DNA of 64,000 nucleotides, taken from assembly GCA_030746555.1 (NCBI GenBank), contig JASLMK010000078.1, positions 1 through 64,000 on the forward strand. Reading direction: 5' to 3'. Source of the DNA: Planctomycetota bacterium (GTDB lineage: Bacteria; Planctomycetota; UBA1135; GCA-002686595). Below, piece after piece: positions 7,999 to 17,504 of this stretch. Both the position numbers and the translations under genes were made by a program. The notes beneath the pieces are model-generated. The model worked only from the letters and a program-made list of their open reading frames with translations, had not been told where the DNA came from and made no database searches. Each line of letters begins with the position of its first letter. Position 1 is the first letter of the stretch.

Positions 7999-8820
7999 TT
8001 GGACGGACAGCGACCCGCTCACTCCGACGCCGCAGGAGCACACACCGCCCCCCAGGGACTCCGCGCTCGCCCGTGGCGGACGTGGAAGGGGATCTGGCGG
8101 CGGCGCGAGGCCCTCGGCGGCCGCTTCGTCGCCCTCGCCGCCGTGCTCACCCTGGCCCTGGTCAACGGCGGCGGGTACCTGCTCGTCCTCCACGTCTCGC
8201 GCTGGCGCGGGATCACCGCATGGGATCCGGCGACGTGGATCGACGCGGCGATCCCGGTCCTGCCCTGGACGATCGTCATCTACCACACGCTCTACGCCTA
8301 CTTCGCGGCGCCGCTGCTCTGCCCGCCCCGCACCGACCGCGGCCGGGTGCAGGCGCTGTTGTGCATCCAGACCTTGGTCTGGGTGTGCCTGATCTCCTTC
8401 GCCTGCTTCCTGCTCCTCCCCGCCCAGATCCACGTGCGCGAGGAGATGGTCGCCGCCCTGCCCGCCGAGGCGCCCTGGATCCGGACGCTCTTCTCCATCC
8501 TCTACATCGTCGATCAGCCCTGGAACTCCTGGCCGAGCCTGCACGTCTCCCAGACGATCGTCCTCGTGTTCTGCGTCCAGTACTGGTCGGGCGAGGCCCC
8601 CGGCCGCCGCGGCTGGATGCCGAGCGGGAACGCGCGCACGGTCTGCTTGGGCGCCTTGTGGCTCGCCTGGGCCGCCCTGGCCGTGAGCATCCTCACGACG
8701 AAACAGCACTTCACCTTCGACATGATCACCGGCTCGGCCCTGGGCGCGGCGGCCTGGTTCGCCTACCTGCGACCGGCCCTGGTCGCCAGCGAGACCCGTG
8801 ACGGTCCCGAGTGGGACTGA
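7999..8820 (+). CDS. PAP2-family membrane phosphatase / phosphotransferase
   Basis: An integral membrane protein with about five to six hydrophobic helices. It carries a PAP2-like signature: PSLHVS (phosphatase motif 2, PSxHxS) and KQHFTFDMITG (motif 3, with the His-Asp pair). Sequence style is closest to the PAP2_3 / inositol-phosphorylceramide-synthase-like branch that handles lipid phosphates. Substrate is unknown. The start is uncertain: the first TM helix begins near 8120 and no ATG lies close upstream. A TTG at 7999 gives 273 residues; an ATG at 7783 would give a longer form with an unlikely low-complexity N-terminus. Confidence 0.75.
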   Translation: MDGQRPAHSDAAGAHTAPQGLRARPWRTWKGIWRRREALGGRFVALAAVLTLALVNGGGYLLVLHVSRWRGITAWDPATWIDAAIPVLPWTIVIYHTLYAYFAAPLLCPPRTDRGRVQALLCIQTLVWVCLISFACFLLLPAQIHVREEMVAALPAEAPWIRTLFSILYIVDQPWNSWPSLHVSQTIVLVFCVQYWSGEAPGRRGWMPSGNARTVCLGALWLAWAALAVSILTTKQHFTFDMITGSALGAAAWFAYLRPALVASETRDGPEWD

Positions 8821-8835
8821 CCGGCGGCCGCGGTA

Positions 8836-9639
8836 CTAGAAGAACCAGGTCAGACCGCCGATGGCGATCCAGCCGGCGGGCTCGATCTCCACGTCGAACT
8901 GCAGGCCGTCGAGGGAGTCGTCGATGAACTCGTTGCCGCTGGAGTTCTGGGGATCCGCGTCGACGATGCCGGTGGAGGTGTCCTGCGGCACCTCGTAGAA
9001 GAACCCGAACCGCGCCACGAGGTTGTCACGCAGCTGATAGATGAGCCCGGCTCCGACGGAGAGCGTGTAGTAGGAGTCGCCGTCGAAGGCCGCCGCGAGC
9101 ACCACGTCGTCGAACTGGCCGAACTCGGAGAACTCCAGGACGGTGCTGATGTCGAGGCTGATCTGGGGGATGTAGGCGAACTTCGCCTGGATGAACGGGC
9201 GCAGGCGGTCGGACCTCAACATGCGCGCCGGCAGGATGTAGCGCAGGGAGGTGAAGTACTCCAGCTGATGGATCGTGTCGAGGTCGAAGTCCGATTCGAC
9301 CAACGCCGGCTCGACCACGCGCAACTCGGCTCCCACGGTCACCGAGAGATCATCGAGGAGGAAGTGCTCCAGGCCCAGGCCTGGGTCGAGGACCCCCTTG
9401 CCATCGCCCGTCATGTCGATCGGGTCGGTCGGGAAGTTCGGATCGACGAGGGTGATGGACGAGTCGAGATCGAACCCGGCGAACAGGCCGGAGAACGCCG
9501 CGATCCCCGTCGACCCGCGGCGGGTGACACGCCAGGGCTCGTCCACCAAGTCGCGCTCGAGTGGAATCGAGACGCCCTGGCACGAGGAGGCGAGGAGGGC
9601 GAGGAGGACGGGGCCGGCGGCCAAGGTTTGGCAGATCAT
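8836..9639 (-). CDS. Outer-membrane beta-barrel-like lipoprotein
   Basis: 267 residues with a signal peptide ending in a lipobox-like LLASSC, so Cys20 may be lipid-modified. The mature part has alternating hydrophobic/polar strands, many Asp, Tyr and Phe residues, and ends in ...GGLTWFF. A terminal Phe after an amphipathic strand is typical of outer-membrane barrels. A lipobox and a barrel together are unusual, so Sec cleavage without lipidation is possible. No enzyme motif is seen. It converges with the PAP2 gene, whose stop is 15 bases away. Confidence 0.7.
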   Translation of the reverse strand: MICQTLAAGPVLLALLASSCQGVSIPLERDLVDEPWRVTRRGSTGIAAFSGLFAGFDLDSSITLVDPNFPTDPIDMTGDGKGVLDPGLGLEHFLLDDLSVTVGAELRVVEPALVESDFDLDTIHQLEYFTSLRYILPARMLRSDRLRPFIQAKFAYIPQISLDISTVLEFSEFGQFDDVVLAAAFDGDSYYTLSVGAGLIYQLRDNLVARFGFFYEVPQDTSTGIVDADPQNSSGNEFIDDSLDGLQFDVEIEPAGWIAIGGLTWFF

Positions 9640-9938
9640 GCGTGGGGAGCGGGGCCGAGGTCAGCGGGAGGCTAGCGCAAGGCGCCCGGTCTGGGAAGCG
9701 GTCTCCGCTCCCAGGGTACAGACGGCCAGAGGTGGGCCGGATCGCAGAGGGAGCCCGCCCGAGGCCCGCTCGCCGTGCGCCCCTCCCCACGCGGGGGCCT
9801 CGCTGGTACTCTTGAGGAGCCGGGACAGGCCCGACCCCGGCCTCGTGTACAGTGCCCAACGCCCTCCGCCGGAGCCCAGGCGGAGCGCGGGGACCCTATC
9901 CGCACCGACGGTCCACCCACCTTCCAACGAGACTCCTC

Positions 9939-11039
9939 ATGACGCGCCCTACCGCTCTCGCCCTCCCCCTCTCGCTCCTCCTCCTCGCCTCGGGCGCGTC
10001 CGCCCAGGACTTCGAGTTCGACATCGACCAGCCGGCCTCGGCCTGGACCTGGTCGGGCAACACGGGCATCGGCCCCCTGCTCCCGCTCAACCCAGGCGGC
10101 GAGAACTTCGAGCTCGACGGTTCGATCACCCTCACCCTCGACTCCGGCGGCAATCCGATCGGCGGCGGCCAGATCACCAGCGCGAACGCGGTCCTTCTCC
10201 CCGACCTGCACGCCTACATCCCCAACCCGATTCCCGGCTGGCCGCCCCTCGCGCTGGTCGACCTCGAGGGGGTCGCGTACACGTTCGTGACGCCGGCCTT
10301 CACCGTGAACAACAGCGGCACCTTCACGACCGACTGGACCCTGACCTTTCTGAGCGGGACGCTCACGGTGACGCCCCTCGCCGGCAGCGTCAGCATCACC
10401 GACCTCACGGGCACCGCGGGGAACGCCACGCCCAACCCGGGCGCGTTCACCACGTCCGGGTCCCAGATCCACCTCGCCTCGGCCCAGGTCTCCGACTTCA
10501 ACTTCATCGACTCGGGCACGGGCATCTCCGCGGACCTGCACCTGGAGGGGGACCTGGTGGGCGACTTCGGCTGCCCCCCGGTCACCGCCTTCTGCTTCGG
10601 TGACGGCTCGGGCACGGCCTGCCCCTGCTCCAACGGCGCGGGCCCCGGCGAGGGCTGCGCCAACGGCACCGGCTCCGGCGCCATCCTAGGCACGAGCGGC
10701 AGCACGAGTATCGACGCGGGCGACCTGGTCCTCGCCGGAAGCCAGCTCGTCCCCGGCCAGCCCGGGCTCTACTTCCAGGGCAACAACGCCGTCAACGGCG
10801 GCAACGGCAACGCCTTCGGCGACGGTCTGCGCTGCGCGGGCGGCAGCGTCGTGCGCCTGCAGGTGCGCAGCGCCAGCGGAGGCGGGACCTCCGCGACGAC
10901 GATCGACATCGCCGCCGCCGGCGGCGTCTCGGCCGGTGACACCAAGCGCTACCAGCTGTGGTACCGCGACCCCGCCTCGAGCCCCTGCGGCACTACCTTC
11001 AACCTCACCAACGGCGTCGGCGTCTTCTTCTGCCCCTGA
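9939..11039 (+). CDS. Exported protein with planctomycete CFGDGSG C-terminal domain
   Basis: 366 residues starting at ATG 9939. A Sec signal peptide ends near GASAQ. The N-terminal half (about 20-215) is a beta-rich domain opening with FDIDQPASAWTWSG. The C-terminal about 150 residues form a Cys-rich domain running CFGDGSGTACPCSN, then QPGLYFQGNNA, FGDGLRCAGG, AGDTKRYQLWYRDP and SPCG. The same domain ends the products at 13649 and 57990. Its function is unknown to me; a role in cell-surface display or sorting is inference from position and export. It is a full-length paralogue of the 13649 product. Confidence 0.85.
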   Translation: MTRPTALALPLSLLLLASGASAQDFEFDIDQPASAWTWSGNTGIGPLLPLNPGGENFELDGSITLTLDSGGNPIGGGQITSANAVLLPDLHAYIPNPIPGWPPLALVDLEGVAYTFVTPAFTVNNSGTFTTDWTLTFLSGTLTVTPLAGSVSITDLTGTAGNATPNPGAFTTSGSQIHLASAQVSDFNFIDSGTGISADLHLEGDLVGDFGCPPVTAFCFGDGSGTACPCSNGAGPGEGCANGTGSGAILGTSGSTSIDAGDLVLAGSQLVPGQPGLYFQGNNAVNGGNGNAFGDGLRCAGGSVVRLQVRSASGGGTSATTIDIAAAGGVSAGDTKRYQLWYRDPASSPCGTTFNLTNGVGVFFCP

Positions 11040-11108
11040 TCACCCTGATCGCGACCGGCCCGACGACGCCCGGCCGGCGAGCGTAACACTGAGTAGGGAG
11101 ACCCCCAG

Positions 11109-13340
11109 ATGAGTGGCTCCAACCGGGTCGGGATCGGCCTGCGCATCGGAATCGCGGCCCTCGCCTCGGCGGCGGTCTGGGCCGGGCGGCCCGAACCCGT
11201 GGGCGACACCGAGGTGCTCGTCGTGCCCTTCGTCCTCAACGAGGCCCGCGAACTGCGCACGATCGACGCCCAGATGCTCGTCTACAACCCCGACGGCGCC
11301 GGCGAGCCCGTCTCGCTGCGCCGGCTGCGGGTCCGGACCGGGGGCGATGTCCTCTTCGAGCGCTCCCTGGTCGGGGAGCTCCCCGGAGACCCGCGCTTCG
11401 GACACCTCAACGCCCTGATCGAACGCCTGCCCCACGAGGTGACCGAAATCGTCCGCGAACGGCGCTACTTCGCTTCCCCCGACGCGGCCGAGTTCGAAGG
11501 TGACGAGCTCGTTCGGCGCCAGCGGGAGCTCGCCGCGGGCACCGAGCAGCTGCGGGCCGAGTACGCCGCCGGACGGGCGCGTTCCTTCCGGCGCATCGGG
11601 TTCCCTCTCGCCCTCGACCAGCTCTTCTTCTCGGATGCGGCGCCGGGGTCGCGCGCGGCCGTGACCTTCGAGATCGAGTATGAGACCGCGGGCGGAGCGG
11701 TCAGGACCGCGTCGGCGGTCGAGTGGATCACGCGCCTGGCCCCCTTCCTCGTGCCGCCCACGAGCCTGGGCGCCGAGATCGGCGTGACGGTCCACGCCGG
11801 CGATCTGCACGTGCACACCTGCCACGGCGAGGCCCTGGGAGCCTGCGCTCCCTCGACGAACTGCATCGCCGAGACACCGCAGCTCACCGGCAGCTTCACG
11901 ATCGCCGAGCTGCGTTCGCAGTTCGAGGCGCTAGGCTGCGACTGGTTCACGGCCACCGACCACAGCTACTGCATCAACGACGAAGCGGAGTACCAGGCCA
12001 TCGCCGCCGAGTGCGCCGCCGCGACGGACGCAAGCTTCGTCTGCATGCCCGACACCGAGGTCTCCAGCGACGAGGTCGGGCCCCAAGAGGGCACGGACAT
12101 CGCCGACGCCGTGTGCCTGTTCACGACCTCCGCGAACCACATGGGCGCCCACGGCCTGACCTCGCGCGTCCACGGGGGCGAGGACGGCCTGCTCGGATTC
12201 TGCAATGGGTTGACGGGAGACGTTCTCAATCCCTTCACCGACAACGTCGCCGCAGTCCACGCCATGGGCGGCTACTCCATCGCCAACCACCCCTCCGCGG
12301 GGATGTTCGGCTGGAACAGCATCGATGCGCTGGTCGGCCTGGAGCAGCAGGGCCTGCACGGCATCGAGATTTGGAACGGGAACGCCTCCGCCGGCCAGGG
12401 CGGGAGCGTCGCGTTCTGGGTCGATCGACTGCTCGAGGGACACCTTCTGTACGCCTACGCGGGCAGCGACACCCACGACGAGGCCCACGCCTTCGGCGCG
12501 AACCACGCCGTCCTCGTCGGCCAGGAGTTCACGTCCGAGAACCTCAAGCAGGCCTTGATGGGCGGGCGCGTGTACCTGTCCGACAACCACGCGGCGATGA
12601 TCGAAGTGGACATCGGCGGACTGATCCTGGCGATGGGCACGGTCCAGACGCTCCCCGCCGCCGCGCCTCCGGCTCCCCTGACGGTCCGCGTCGGCTACGA
12701 CTTCGGCGGGGACACGAGCACGCTCACGATCTTCAAGGGGCGGGTGGGCGACGGTGCCGAGACCGTCCTCTGCCAGAGCGGACCGCTCACCGGAAGCGGC
12801 TTCTTCGAGTGCGCCGACACCCTGGAGACGGGCGTCGGCTCCTGGTATCGCGCCTACAGCGCGGGCTCGGGCGGGTACGTCCAGACCAATCCGGTCTTCT
12901 TCCGTCCCGGCGGCGAGGATCCGTTGACCTACTGCACCGCCAAGCCCAACTCCCTTGGGTGCGTGCCGGCGATCGCCTTTGCGGGGGAGCCGAGCGTGAC
13001 CGATCCAGCGCCCTTCCTGGTGACCGCGAGCGCCGTCCTCAACCAGCAGTTCGGGCTGTTCTTCTACGGGTACGCACCGGCGCTCACTCCCTTCCAGGAC
13101 GGGACCCTGTGCGTCTCCCCTCCGATCGAGCGCACCGTGATCCAGCACTCCGGCGGGGCCGGCGCCCCTCCCGACTGCACGGGGACCTACGGGTTGGACT
13201 TCAACGCCCGCATCCAGGGCGGGGCCGATCCGGGATTGACGGCCGGGACGACCGTCTACGGCCAGTACTGGAGCCGCGATCCCCAGAGCGCGAGCACGAC
13301 GGGCCTGTCCGACGCCCTGCAGTTCACGATCCGACCCTGA
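11109..13340 (+). CDS. Exported PHP-domain phosphoesterase-like protein
   Basis: 743 residues. A weak N-terminal hydrophobic segment (about residues 10-26) suggests export or anchoring. Residues about 230-480 form a PHP metal-dependent hydrolase domain: GDLHVHTCHG, FTATDHSYC, NHPSAGMFGW and GSDTHDEAHAFG carry the expected metal-binding His and Asp residues. The last about 130 residues are a planctomycete-type domain from YCTAKPNSLGC to QYWSRDPQS...ALQFTIRP. PHP enzymes cleave phosphate esters; the substrate here cannot be told. The gene lies 69 bases after one CFGDGSG protein and before its paralogue, on the same strand. Confidence 0.85.
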   Translation: MSGSNRVGIGLRIGIAALASAAVWAGRPEPVGDTEVLVVPFVLNEARELRTIDAQMLVYNPDGAGEPVSLRRLRVRTGGDVLFERSLVGELPGDPRFGHLNALIERLPHEVTEIVRERRYFASPDAAEFEGDELVRRQRELAAGTEQLRAEYAAGRARSFRRIGFPLALDQLFFSDAAPGSRAAVTFEIEYETAGGAVRTASAVEWITRLAPFLVPPTSLGAEIGVTVHAGDLHVHTCHGEALGACAPSTNCIAETPQLTGSFTIAELRSQFEALGCDWFTATDHSYCINDEAEYQAIAAECAAATDASFVCMPDTEVSSDEVGPQEGTDIADAVCLFTTSANHMGAHGLTSRVHGGEDGLLGFCNGLTGDVLNPFTDNVAAVHAMGGYSIANHPSAGMFGWNSIDALVGLEQQGLHGIEIWNGNASAGQGGSVAFWVDRLLEGHLLYAYAGSDTHDEAHAFGANHAVLVGQEFTSENLKQALMGGRVYLSDNHAAMIEVDIGGLILAMGTVQTLPAAAPPAPLTVRVGYDFGGDTSTLTIFKGRVGDGAETVLCQSGPLTGSGFFECADTLETGVGSWYRAYSAGSGGYVQTNPVFFRPGGEDPLTYCTAKPNSLGCVPAIAFAGEPSVTDPAPFLVTASAVLNQQFGLFFYGYAPALTPFQDGTLCVSPPIERTVIQHSGGAGAPPDCTGTYGLDFNARIQGGADPGLTAGTTVYGQYWSRDPQSASTTGLSDALQFTIRP

Positions 13341-13648
13341 GCAGTGATGCCGGTCGGCCGGCAGCGAGTAGCCCTTCCGGCTGGCCGTCGCACCCACGCC
13401 TGCACGCCCCGCTGCGCGAAGCGGGCGGAACGCTCAGGCCCTGCTGATCGCCCCCGTGGGCCTCTCAGCCGGGGTCTCACCCCCCATACTGGCGGAAACG
13501 GGCCCCTCGGGTAATCCTGGACTTGGGGCGACGGCAACAAGAGCCTGTCGTCCCGTTACCCGCCGCCCAGTGGAATGGCCCACGAGCACCCCCAGCGAGG
13601 CGAGCGGCCCTGCTTCAGGCCCAAGACACGAGAATCGGAGATGATCCC
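13341..13648. other. Intergenic region with small hairpins
   Basis: No gene supported. GCCGG/CCGGC pair at 13349-13362, and CCCGCT at 13408-13413 pairs with AGCGGG at 13420-13425, just downstream of the PHP gene stop. These may act as a weak terminator. GGAG at 13637-13640 serves the next gene. No clear promoter was found. Confidence 0.4.
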
Positions 13649-14746
13649 ATGAAACGAGCGCTCCTCGCCGCCGCAGCGGCTCAAGCCCTCCTCCTCACCC
13701 CCAACGCCTGGTCGCAAGCGACCATGCGTGACTTCCAGTTGGACACGGCCGCGAGCGCCTGGACCTGGACCGCCCAGGCCCTGGGGATCAACGCCGTTCC
13801 CGTGACGACCGACGCCTTCAACCTCTCGGGCACCCTGCAAGTCTCCCTGGGCACCAACGCCAGCGGCGAGGTCAGCGAGGGGCAGTTCGTCGACGGCTCC
13901 TTCGACTTCGCCCCCGACATGGAGGGCTCCTTCCCCGGCCTGGGGATCTCCTTCCACATGCACAGCGTCAACCTCGGCTTCGAGTCGATGCAGTTGGACT
14001 TCGGCAACCCCGCGACCTCCACGGGCTCGTTCCAGGGTGACGCCTGGATCATCTGCCACTCCGCCCTCGTGACGGTCACCCTGCCCGGCGGCGGGTCGTT
14101 CGACATCGACCTCGCGGGCCTCACGTCGAACCCCCAGAACATCACGGGCCAGTTCACGGTCGGCAGCAACGGGCTCATCCGCTTGGACTCGCCCCAGTCC
14201 CACCCCTTCACGGTCACCGAGCCCAACACGGGCATCGACTTCGACTTCACCGTCACGGGCCTGATGGCCGCCGACGAGTTCGTCACCTTGACCTCGTACT
14301 GCTTCGGCGACGGCTCGGGGACCACCTGCCCCTGCGCCAACGGCGGCGGGCCTGGTGAAGGCTGCGGCAACGGAAACGGCCCCGGCGCGGTCCTCGGAGC
14401 GAGCGGAACGACGAGCATCGGCGCCGGCGACCTAGTCCTGGCGGGCAGCCAGTTGATCGCCAGCCAGCCCGGTCTGTACTTCCAGGGCAACAACGCCGTC
14501 AACGGCGGCAACGGGGTGACCTTCGGTGACGGACTGCGCTGCGCCGGCGGCAACGTCGTCCGCCTCCAGGTCCGCGTCGCGGACTCCGGCGGCAACTCGT
14601 CGACGACGATCGACATCGGCGCGGCGGGCGGCGTCTCCGCGGGAGACACCAAGCGCTACCAGCTGTGGTACCGCGATCCCCAGTCCAGCCCCTGCGGGTC
14701 GACCTTCAACCTGACCGGTGGCATCGAGGCGATCTGGGGTCCCTGA
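13649..14746 (+). CDS. Exported protein with planctomycete CFGDGSG C-terminal domain (paralogue)
   Basis: 365 residues with a signal peptide ending around NAWSQA; GGAG sits 8 bases before the ATG. The beta-rich N-terminal domain again contains SAWTWT, as in the product at 9939. The C-terminal domain, from CFGDGSGTTCPCAN to SPCGSTFN, is nearly identical to that paralogue over long stretches (QPGLYFQGNNAVNGGNG, AGDTKRYQLWYRDP), also at DNA level, which points to recent duplication or gene conversion. A terminator follows at 14768-14811. Function unknown. Confidence 0.85.
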   Translation: MKRALLAAAAAQALLLTPNAWSQATMRDFQLDTAASAWTWTAQALGINAVPVTTDAFNLSGTLQVSLGTNASGEVSEGQFVDGSFDFAPDMEGSFPGLGISFHMHSVNLGFESMQLDFGNPATSTGSFQGDAWIICHSALVTVTLPGGGSFDIDLAGLTSNPQNITGQFTVGSNGLIRLDSPQSHPFTVTEPNTGIDFDFTVTGLMAADEFVTLTSYCFGDGSGTTCPCANGGGPGEGCGNGNGPGAVLGASGTTSIGAGDLVLAGSQLIASQPGLYFQGNNAVNGGNGVTFGDGLRCAGGNVVRLQVRVADSGGNSSTTIDIGAAGGVSAGDTKRYQLWYRDPQSSPCGSTFNLTGGIEAIWGP

Positions 14747-14767
14747 GCGACCGACCCCACAAACAGC

Positions 14768-14811
14768 GCGGCGCGGGCACGGCCTCTCGGCCGGGTCCGC
14801 GCCGCTTCTTT
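14768..14811 (+). terminator. Rho-independent terminator after the CFGDGSG paralogue
   Basis: GCGGCGCGG at 14768-14776 pairs with CCGCGCCGC at 14797-14805; an inner CGGCC/GGCCG stem extends it. TTCTTT follows at 14806-14811. The hairpin lies between convergent genes ending at 14746 and 14826. Confidence 0.8.
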
Positions 14812-14825
14812 CGGTCAGGGCCGGC

Positions 14826-16184
14826 TCAGCCCGGTGTGTAGGCGTTGGTCGCCTCGGAGAACTCCTGCTTGGCGGCCTCCTGGACCCGCCCGAGGACGGC
14901 CGGATCCGCGGTGTCGGCGAAGACGTAGAACTTCCACAGGTTCTGGTAGGAGCGCTCGAGGTCCGCGAGGCGCGGAACGTGTTCGGCGAAGCGTGAGAGG
15001 GGCTCGACCCCCTCCACGCCCGGCCAGCGCACGTGGGTGCGCGCCTCCTTGAGCTGCATGCGTCGTGCAGGGCAGTAGGCGATCACGCGCACCTCGCGGC
15101 CCGATGCGAACCGGACGAGGTCGGCGATGCGCGCCTCGGCCTCGGTGCGGTTCTTCGCGCCGCCGCGTGCGAAGTAGCGCTCGACGAGGCTCGCCTGGAC
15201 GCCCGTGTTCTCGTAGCGCGGGAAGACGCAGGCCCGCTTGAAGAGCCTGCGTGAGCGAAAGTCGTCGAGGAGCCGCTGCAGTGCCCCGGACTCCGCGCCA
15301 TCGGCACGGGAGAGGAGGTCGAGCACCGAGGCGTCCGTTTGGTCGTAGAAGTCCTCCTCGCGTAGGTTGCCGGCGGAGAGGGCCAGCTCGACCGCACGGG
15401 CCACCATCGCGCCGGAGGCGACCTTGGCGTGGTGGTAGTACACGCGCTCGGAGAAGTAGTAGCGCGCCTCCAGCATGCGCACGATCTCGCTCAGGATGTC
15501 CTCGCGCAGGAGGTCGTGCTTGGTGAGGTCGATGAACAGGTTTCCGCTGCCGCGGTGCACCTTGAAGTAGCTCGTGACGCGCGAGTCGACCTCGAGCCTG
15601 AGCCCGGTGAAGTACGCGTCGCGCGCCAGGTAGTCGAGGATGTCGGAGGCGACTGTGCCGGAGACGATCTGGCTCCAGTAGGGCGGGATCGACGGGCCGC
15701 CGTCTGCGGGGGCGAGGATGGCGAGCACCTCCTCCGCCACGCCGAGCTCCCCCAGGACGGCGCCGACGCGAGTGTCGGGTCCGAGCATGTGCCGGAAGCG
15801 GTAGGCGGAATCGTGGCGCCAGAAGATGCCGTCCTGGTCCTCGAGATTGTGGCCGAATGGGATGTGGGTGATGTCGTGGACGAGGGCCGCCAGGCGCACG
15901 ACGCGCGCCTCCTCGTCGCTGATCCGGATCGTCCCCGCGGGATCCAGATCGAACGAGAGGTTCACCGCGTTGATGATCTGCTGGGCCACGTGAAGGCTGC
16001 CGATCGAGTGGTCGAAGCGCGTGTGGACCGCGCCGGGGTACACGAGGTAGGCGGTGCCGAGCTGCTTGATGCCGCGCAGGCGCTGCATCTGCGGCGTGTC
16101 GAGGACCGCGAGCTCCTCGTGGGTCAGATACACGTCCCCGTGAACGGGATCGCGCACCACGCTGTATCGTTTGCGTCCGGCCAA
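14826..16184 (-). CDS. HD-domain phosphohydrolase (dNTPase/YdhJ-like)
   Basis: 452 residues of the HD superfamily. The motif series H...HD...D is visible: VHTRFDHSIGSLHVA, then LVHDITHIPFGHNLED. Standalone proteins of this type, with the DPVHGDVYLTHEE opening, are related to SAMHD1/dGTPases and probably cleave nucleoside or nucleotide phosphates in the cytoplasm; the substrate is not deducible. The start is a TTG at 16184, supported by GGAGGTG eight bases upstream, stronger than any nearby ATG. It diverges from the glycosyltransferase gene, with 74 bases between. Confidence 0.88.
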   Translation of the reverse strand: MAGRKRYSVVRDPVHGDVYLTHEELAVLDTPQMQRLRGIKQLGTAYLVYPGAVHTRFDHSIGSLHVAQQIINAVNLSFDLDPAGTIRISDEEARVVRLAALVHDITHIPFGHNLEDQDGIFWRHDSAYRFRHMLGPDTRVGAVLGELGVAEEVLAILAPADGGPSIPPYWSQIVSGTVASDILDYLARDAYFTGLRLEVDSRVTSYFKVHRGSGNLFIDLTKHDLLREDILSEIVRMLEARYYFSERVYYHHAKVASGAMVARAVELALSAGNLREEDFYDQTDASVLDLLSRADGAESGALQRLLDDFRSRRLFKRACVFPRYENTGVQASLVERYFARGGAKNRTEAEARIADLVRFASGREVRVIAYCPARRMQLKEARTHVRWPGVEGVEPLSRFAEHVPRLADLERSYQNLWKFYVFADTADPAVLGRVQEAAKQEFSEATNAYTPG

Positions 16185-16258
16185 GGGGGCGCACCTCCGG
16201 TGCGGTCGCGGATTCTATCCGATCCTCCCCAGCGCCAGGCTCACCCGCGGCCGCGACG

Positions 16259-17440
16259 ATGAAGGTCCTCGCTTTCGAACCCTGGTACGGCGGCTCCCAC
16301 CGCAGGTTCCTGGACCAGTGGCGCGCACGCACGCGCCACGATCTGGAGGTCGTCGGGCTAGCCGCGCGGCGCTGGAAGTGGCGCATGCGCTCGGGCGCCT
16401 GGGAGCTGGCGCGGCGGGTGACCGAGCGCGGGCTTCCCCGACCCGACGCCTTGTGCGTCTCCGACTACGTGGACCTCCCGGCCCTCTTCGGCGAGCTGCC
16501 GGCGAGCTGGGCTGGCCTGCCCGCCTTCCTGTACCTCCACGAGAACCAGCTCACCTACCCGTCCAACCCCGCCCACGGCGCCGCCAAGCAGGAGATCGCC
16601 TACGGCTTCACCAACATCCAGAGCTGCGTGCGTGCCGACCGGGTCGTCTTCAACTCCGACTTCCACCGCCGGGAGTTCGCCGCGGCGGCCGGCGAGCTCC
16701 TCGATGCCCTCCCGCACCCCAACGCGCGGGCGGAGCTGGAGGCCCGCCTGAGCACGTCGACGGTCATCGCCCCCGGCATCGATATCGATGCGATCCCCCC
16801 CGGCCCCGGCGCCGAGCCCCGCGCGCCCCTGCGGGTGCTCTTCAACCACCGCTGGGAGCACGACAAGGACCCGGTCGCCTTCCTGGAGGCCGTCGCGGCG
16901 GCATTGGCGGGGGGTGCCCGTCTGGAGCTCGTCCTGCTCGGCGAGCGCTTCCGGCAGAGCCCTCCCGGCGTCGATGAGCTCCTCGACGGCCTCGACGAAC
17001 ACGTCCACCACCGCGGGTTCGTCGAGAGCGCCGAGTCCTACGCCGCCATGCTCGGAGCCTCGGATCTGGTCGTCTCCTGCGCGCGGCACGAGTTCTTCGG
17101 GCTCGCGGTCTGCGAAGCCCTCGCCGCGGGCTGCAGCCCGCTCCTGCCCGAACGGCTGAGCTACCCCGAGATCCTGCCGCCCCGGCTGCACCGCGACGGC
17201 CTCTACTCCGGCCCCGACGCGCTCGTGCGGCGGCTCGTCGCCCACGCGGCCGACGCCGCGAGCCTGCGCACGCCGCAGAGAAGGTCGAGCATGCGCGAAG
17301 CCGCACGCACTTGGTCCGCCGGCGCCACGGCGCGCGCCCTCGACACGGTCTGCGACGAGCTCGGCGGCCTCGGTCCCGCAAGCGCGGGGTTAGAGGCACG
17401 TAAGGCACGCCTCGAGAAGTCGGTCGGCCCGGAAGGGTGA
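16259..17440 (+). CDS. tRNA-queuosine mannosyltransferase-like glycosyltransferase (DUF3524 type)
   Basis: 393 residues of the GT-B fold. The N-terminal domain carries marks of the DUF3524/GTDC1 (QTMAN) family: EPWYGGSHRRFLD, ARRWKWRMR, LYLHENQLTYP, YGFTNIQS and VFNSDFHRREF. The C-terminal glycosyltransferase family 4-like half has LFNHRWEHDKDP and the family-like end LPERLSYPEILP. In vertebrates the homologue attaches mannose to queuosine in tRNA-Asp. A bacterial role in tRNA queuosine glycosylation is inference from the family. Start ATG 16259; it overlaps nothing and has no obvious operon partner. Confidence 0.82.
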   Translation: MKVLAFEPWYGGSHRRFLDQWRARTRHDLEVVGLAARRWKWRMRSGAWELARRVTERGLPRPDALCVSDYVDLPALFGELPASWAGLPAFLYLHENQLTYPSNPAHGAAKQEIAYGFTNIQSCVRADRVVFNSDFHRREFAAAAGELLDALPHPNARAELEARLSTSTVIAPGIDIDAIPPGPGAEPRAPLRVLFNHRWEHDKDPVAFLEAVAAALAGGARLELVLLGERFRQSPPGVDELLDGLDEHVHHRGFVESAESYAAMLGASDLVVSCARHEFFGLAVCEALAAGCSPLLPERLSYPEILPPRLHRDGLYSGPDALVRRLVAHAADAASLRTPQRRSSMREAARTWSAGATARALDTVCDELGGLGPASAGLEARKARLEKSVGPEG

Positions 17441-17504
17441 TACGCTGGGCCGACCCGCAACCGACGGGCCTTCTTTGACGCGCAAGTACCCAAAGGAACG
17501 AATC

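Noticed and set aside
9813-9853. Promoter for the exported protein at 9939
   Set aside because: TTGAGG and TACAGT are about 29 bases apart, too far for a standard promoter.
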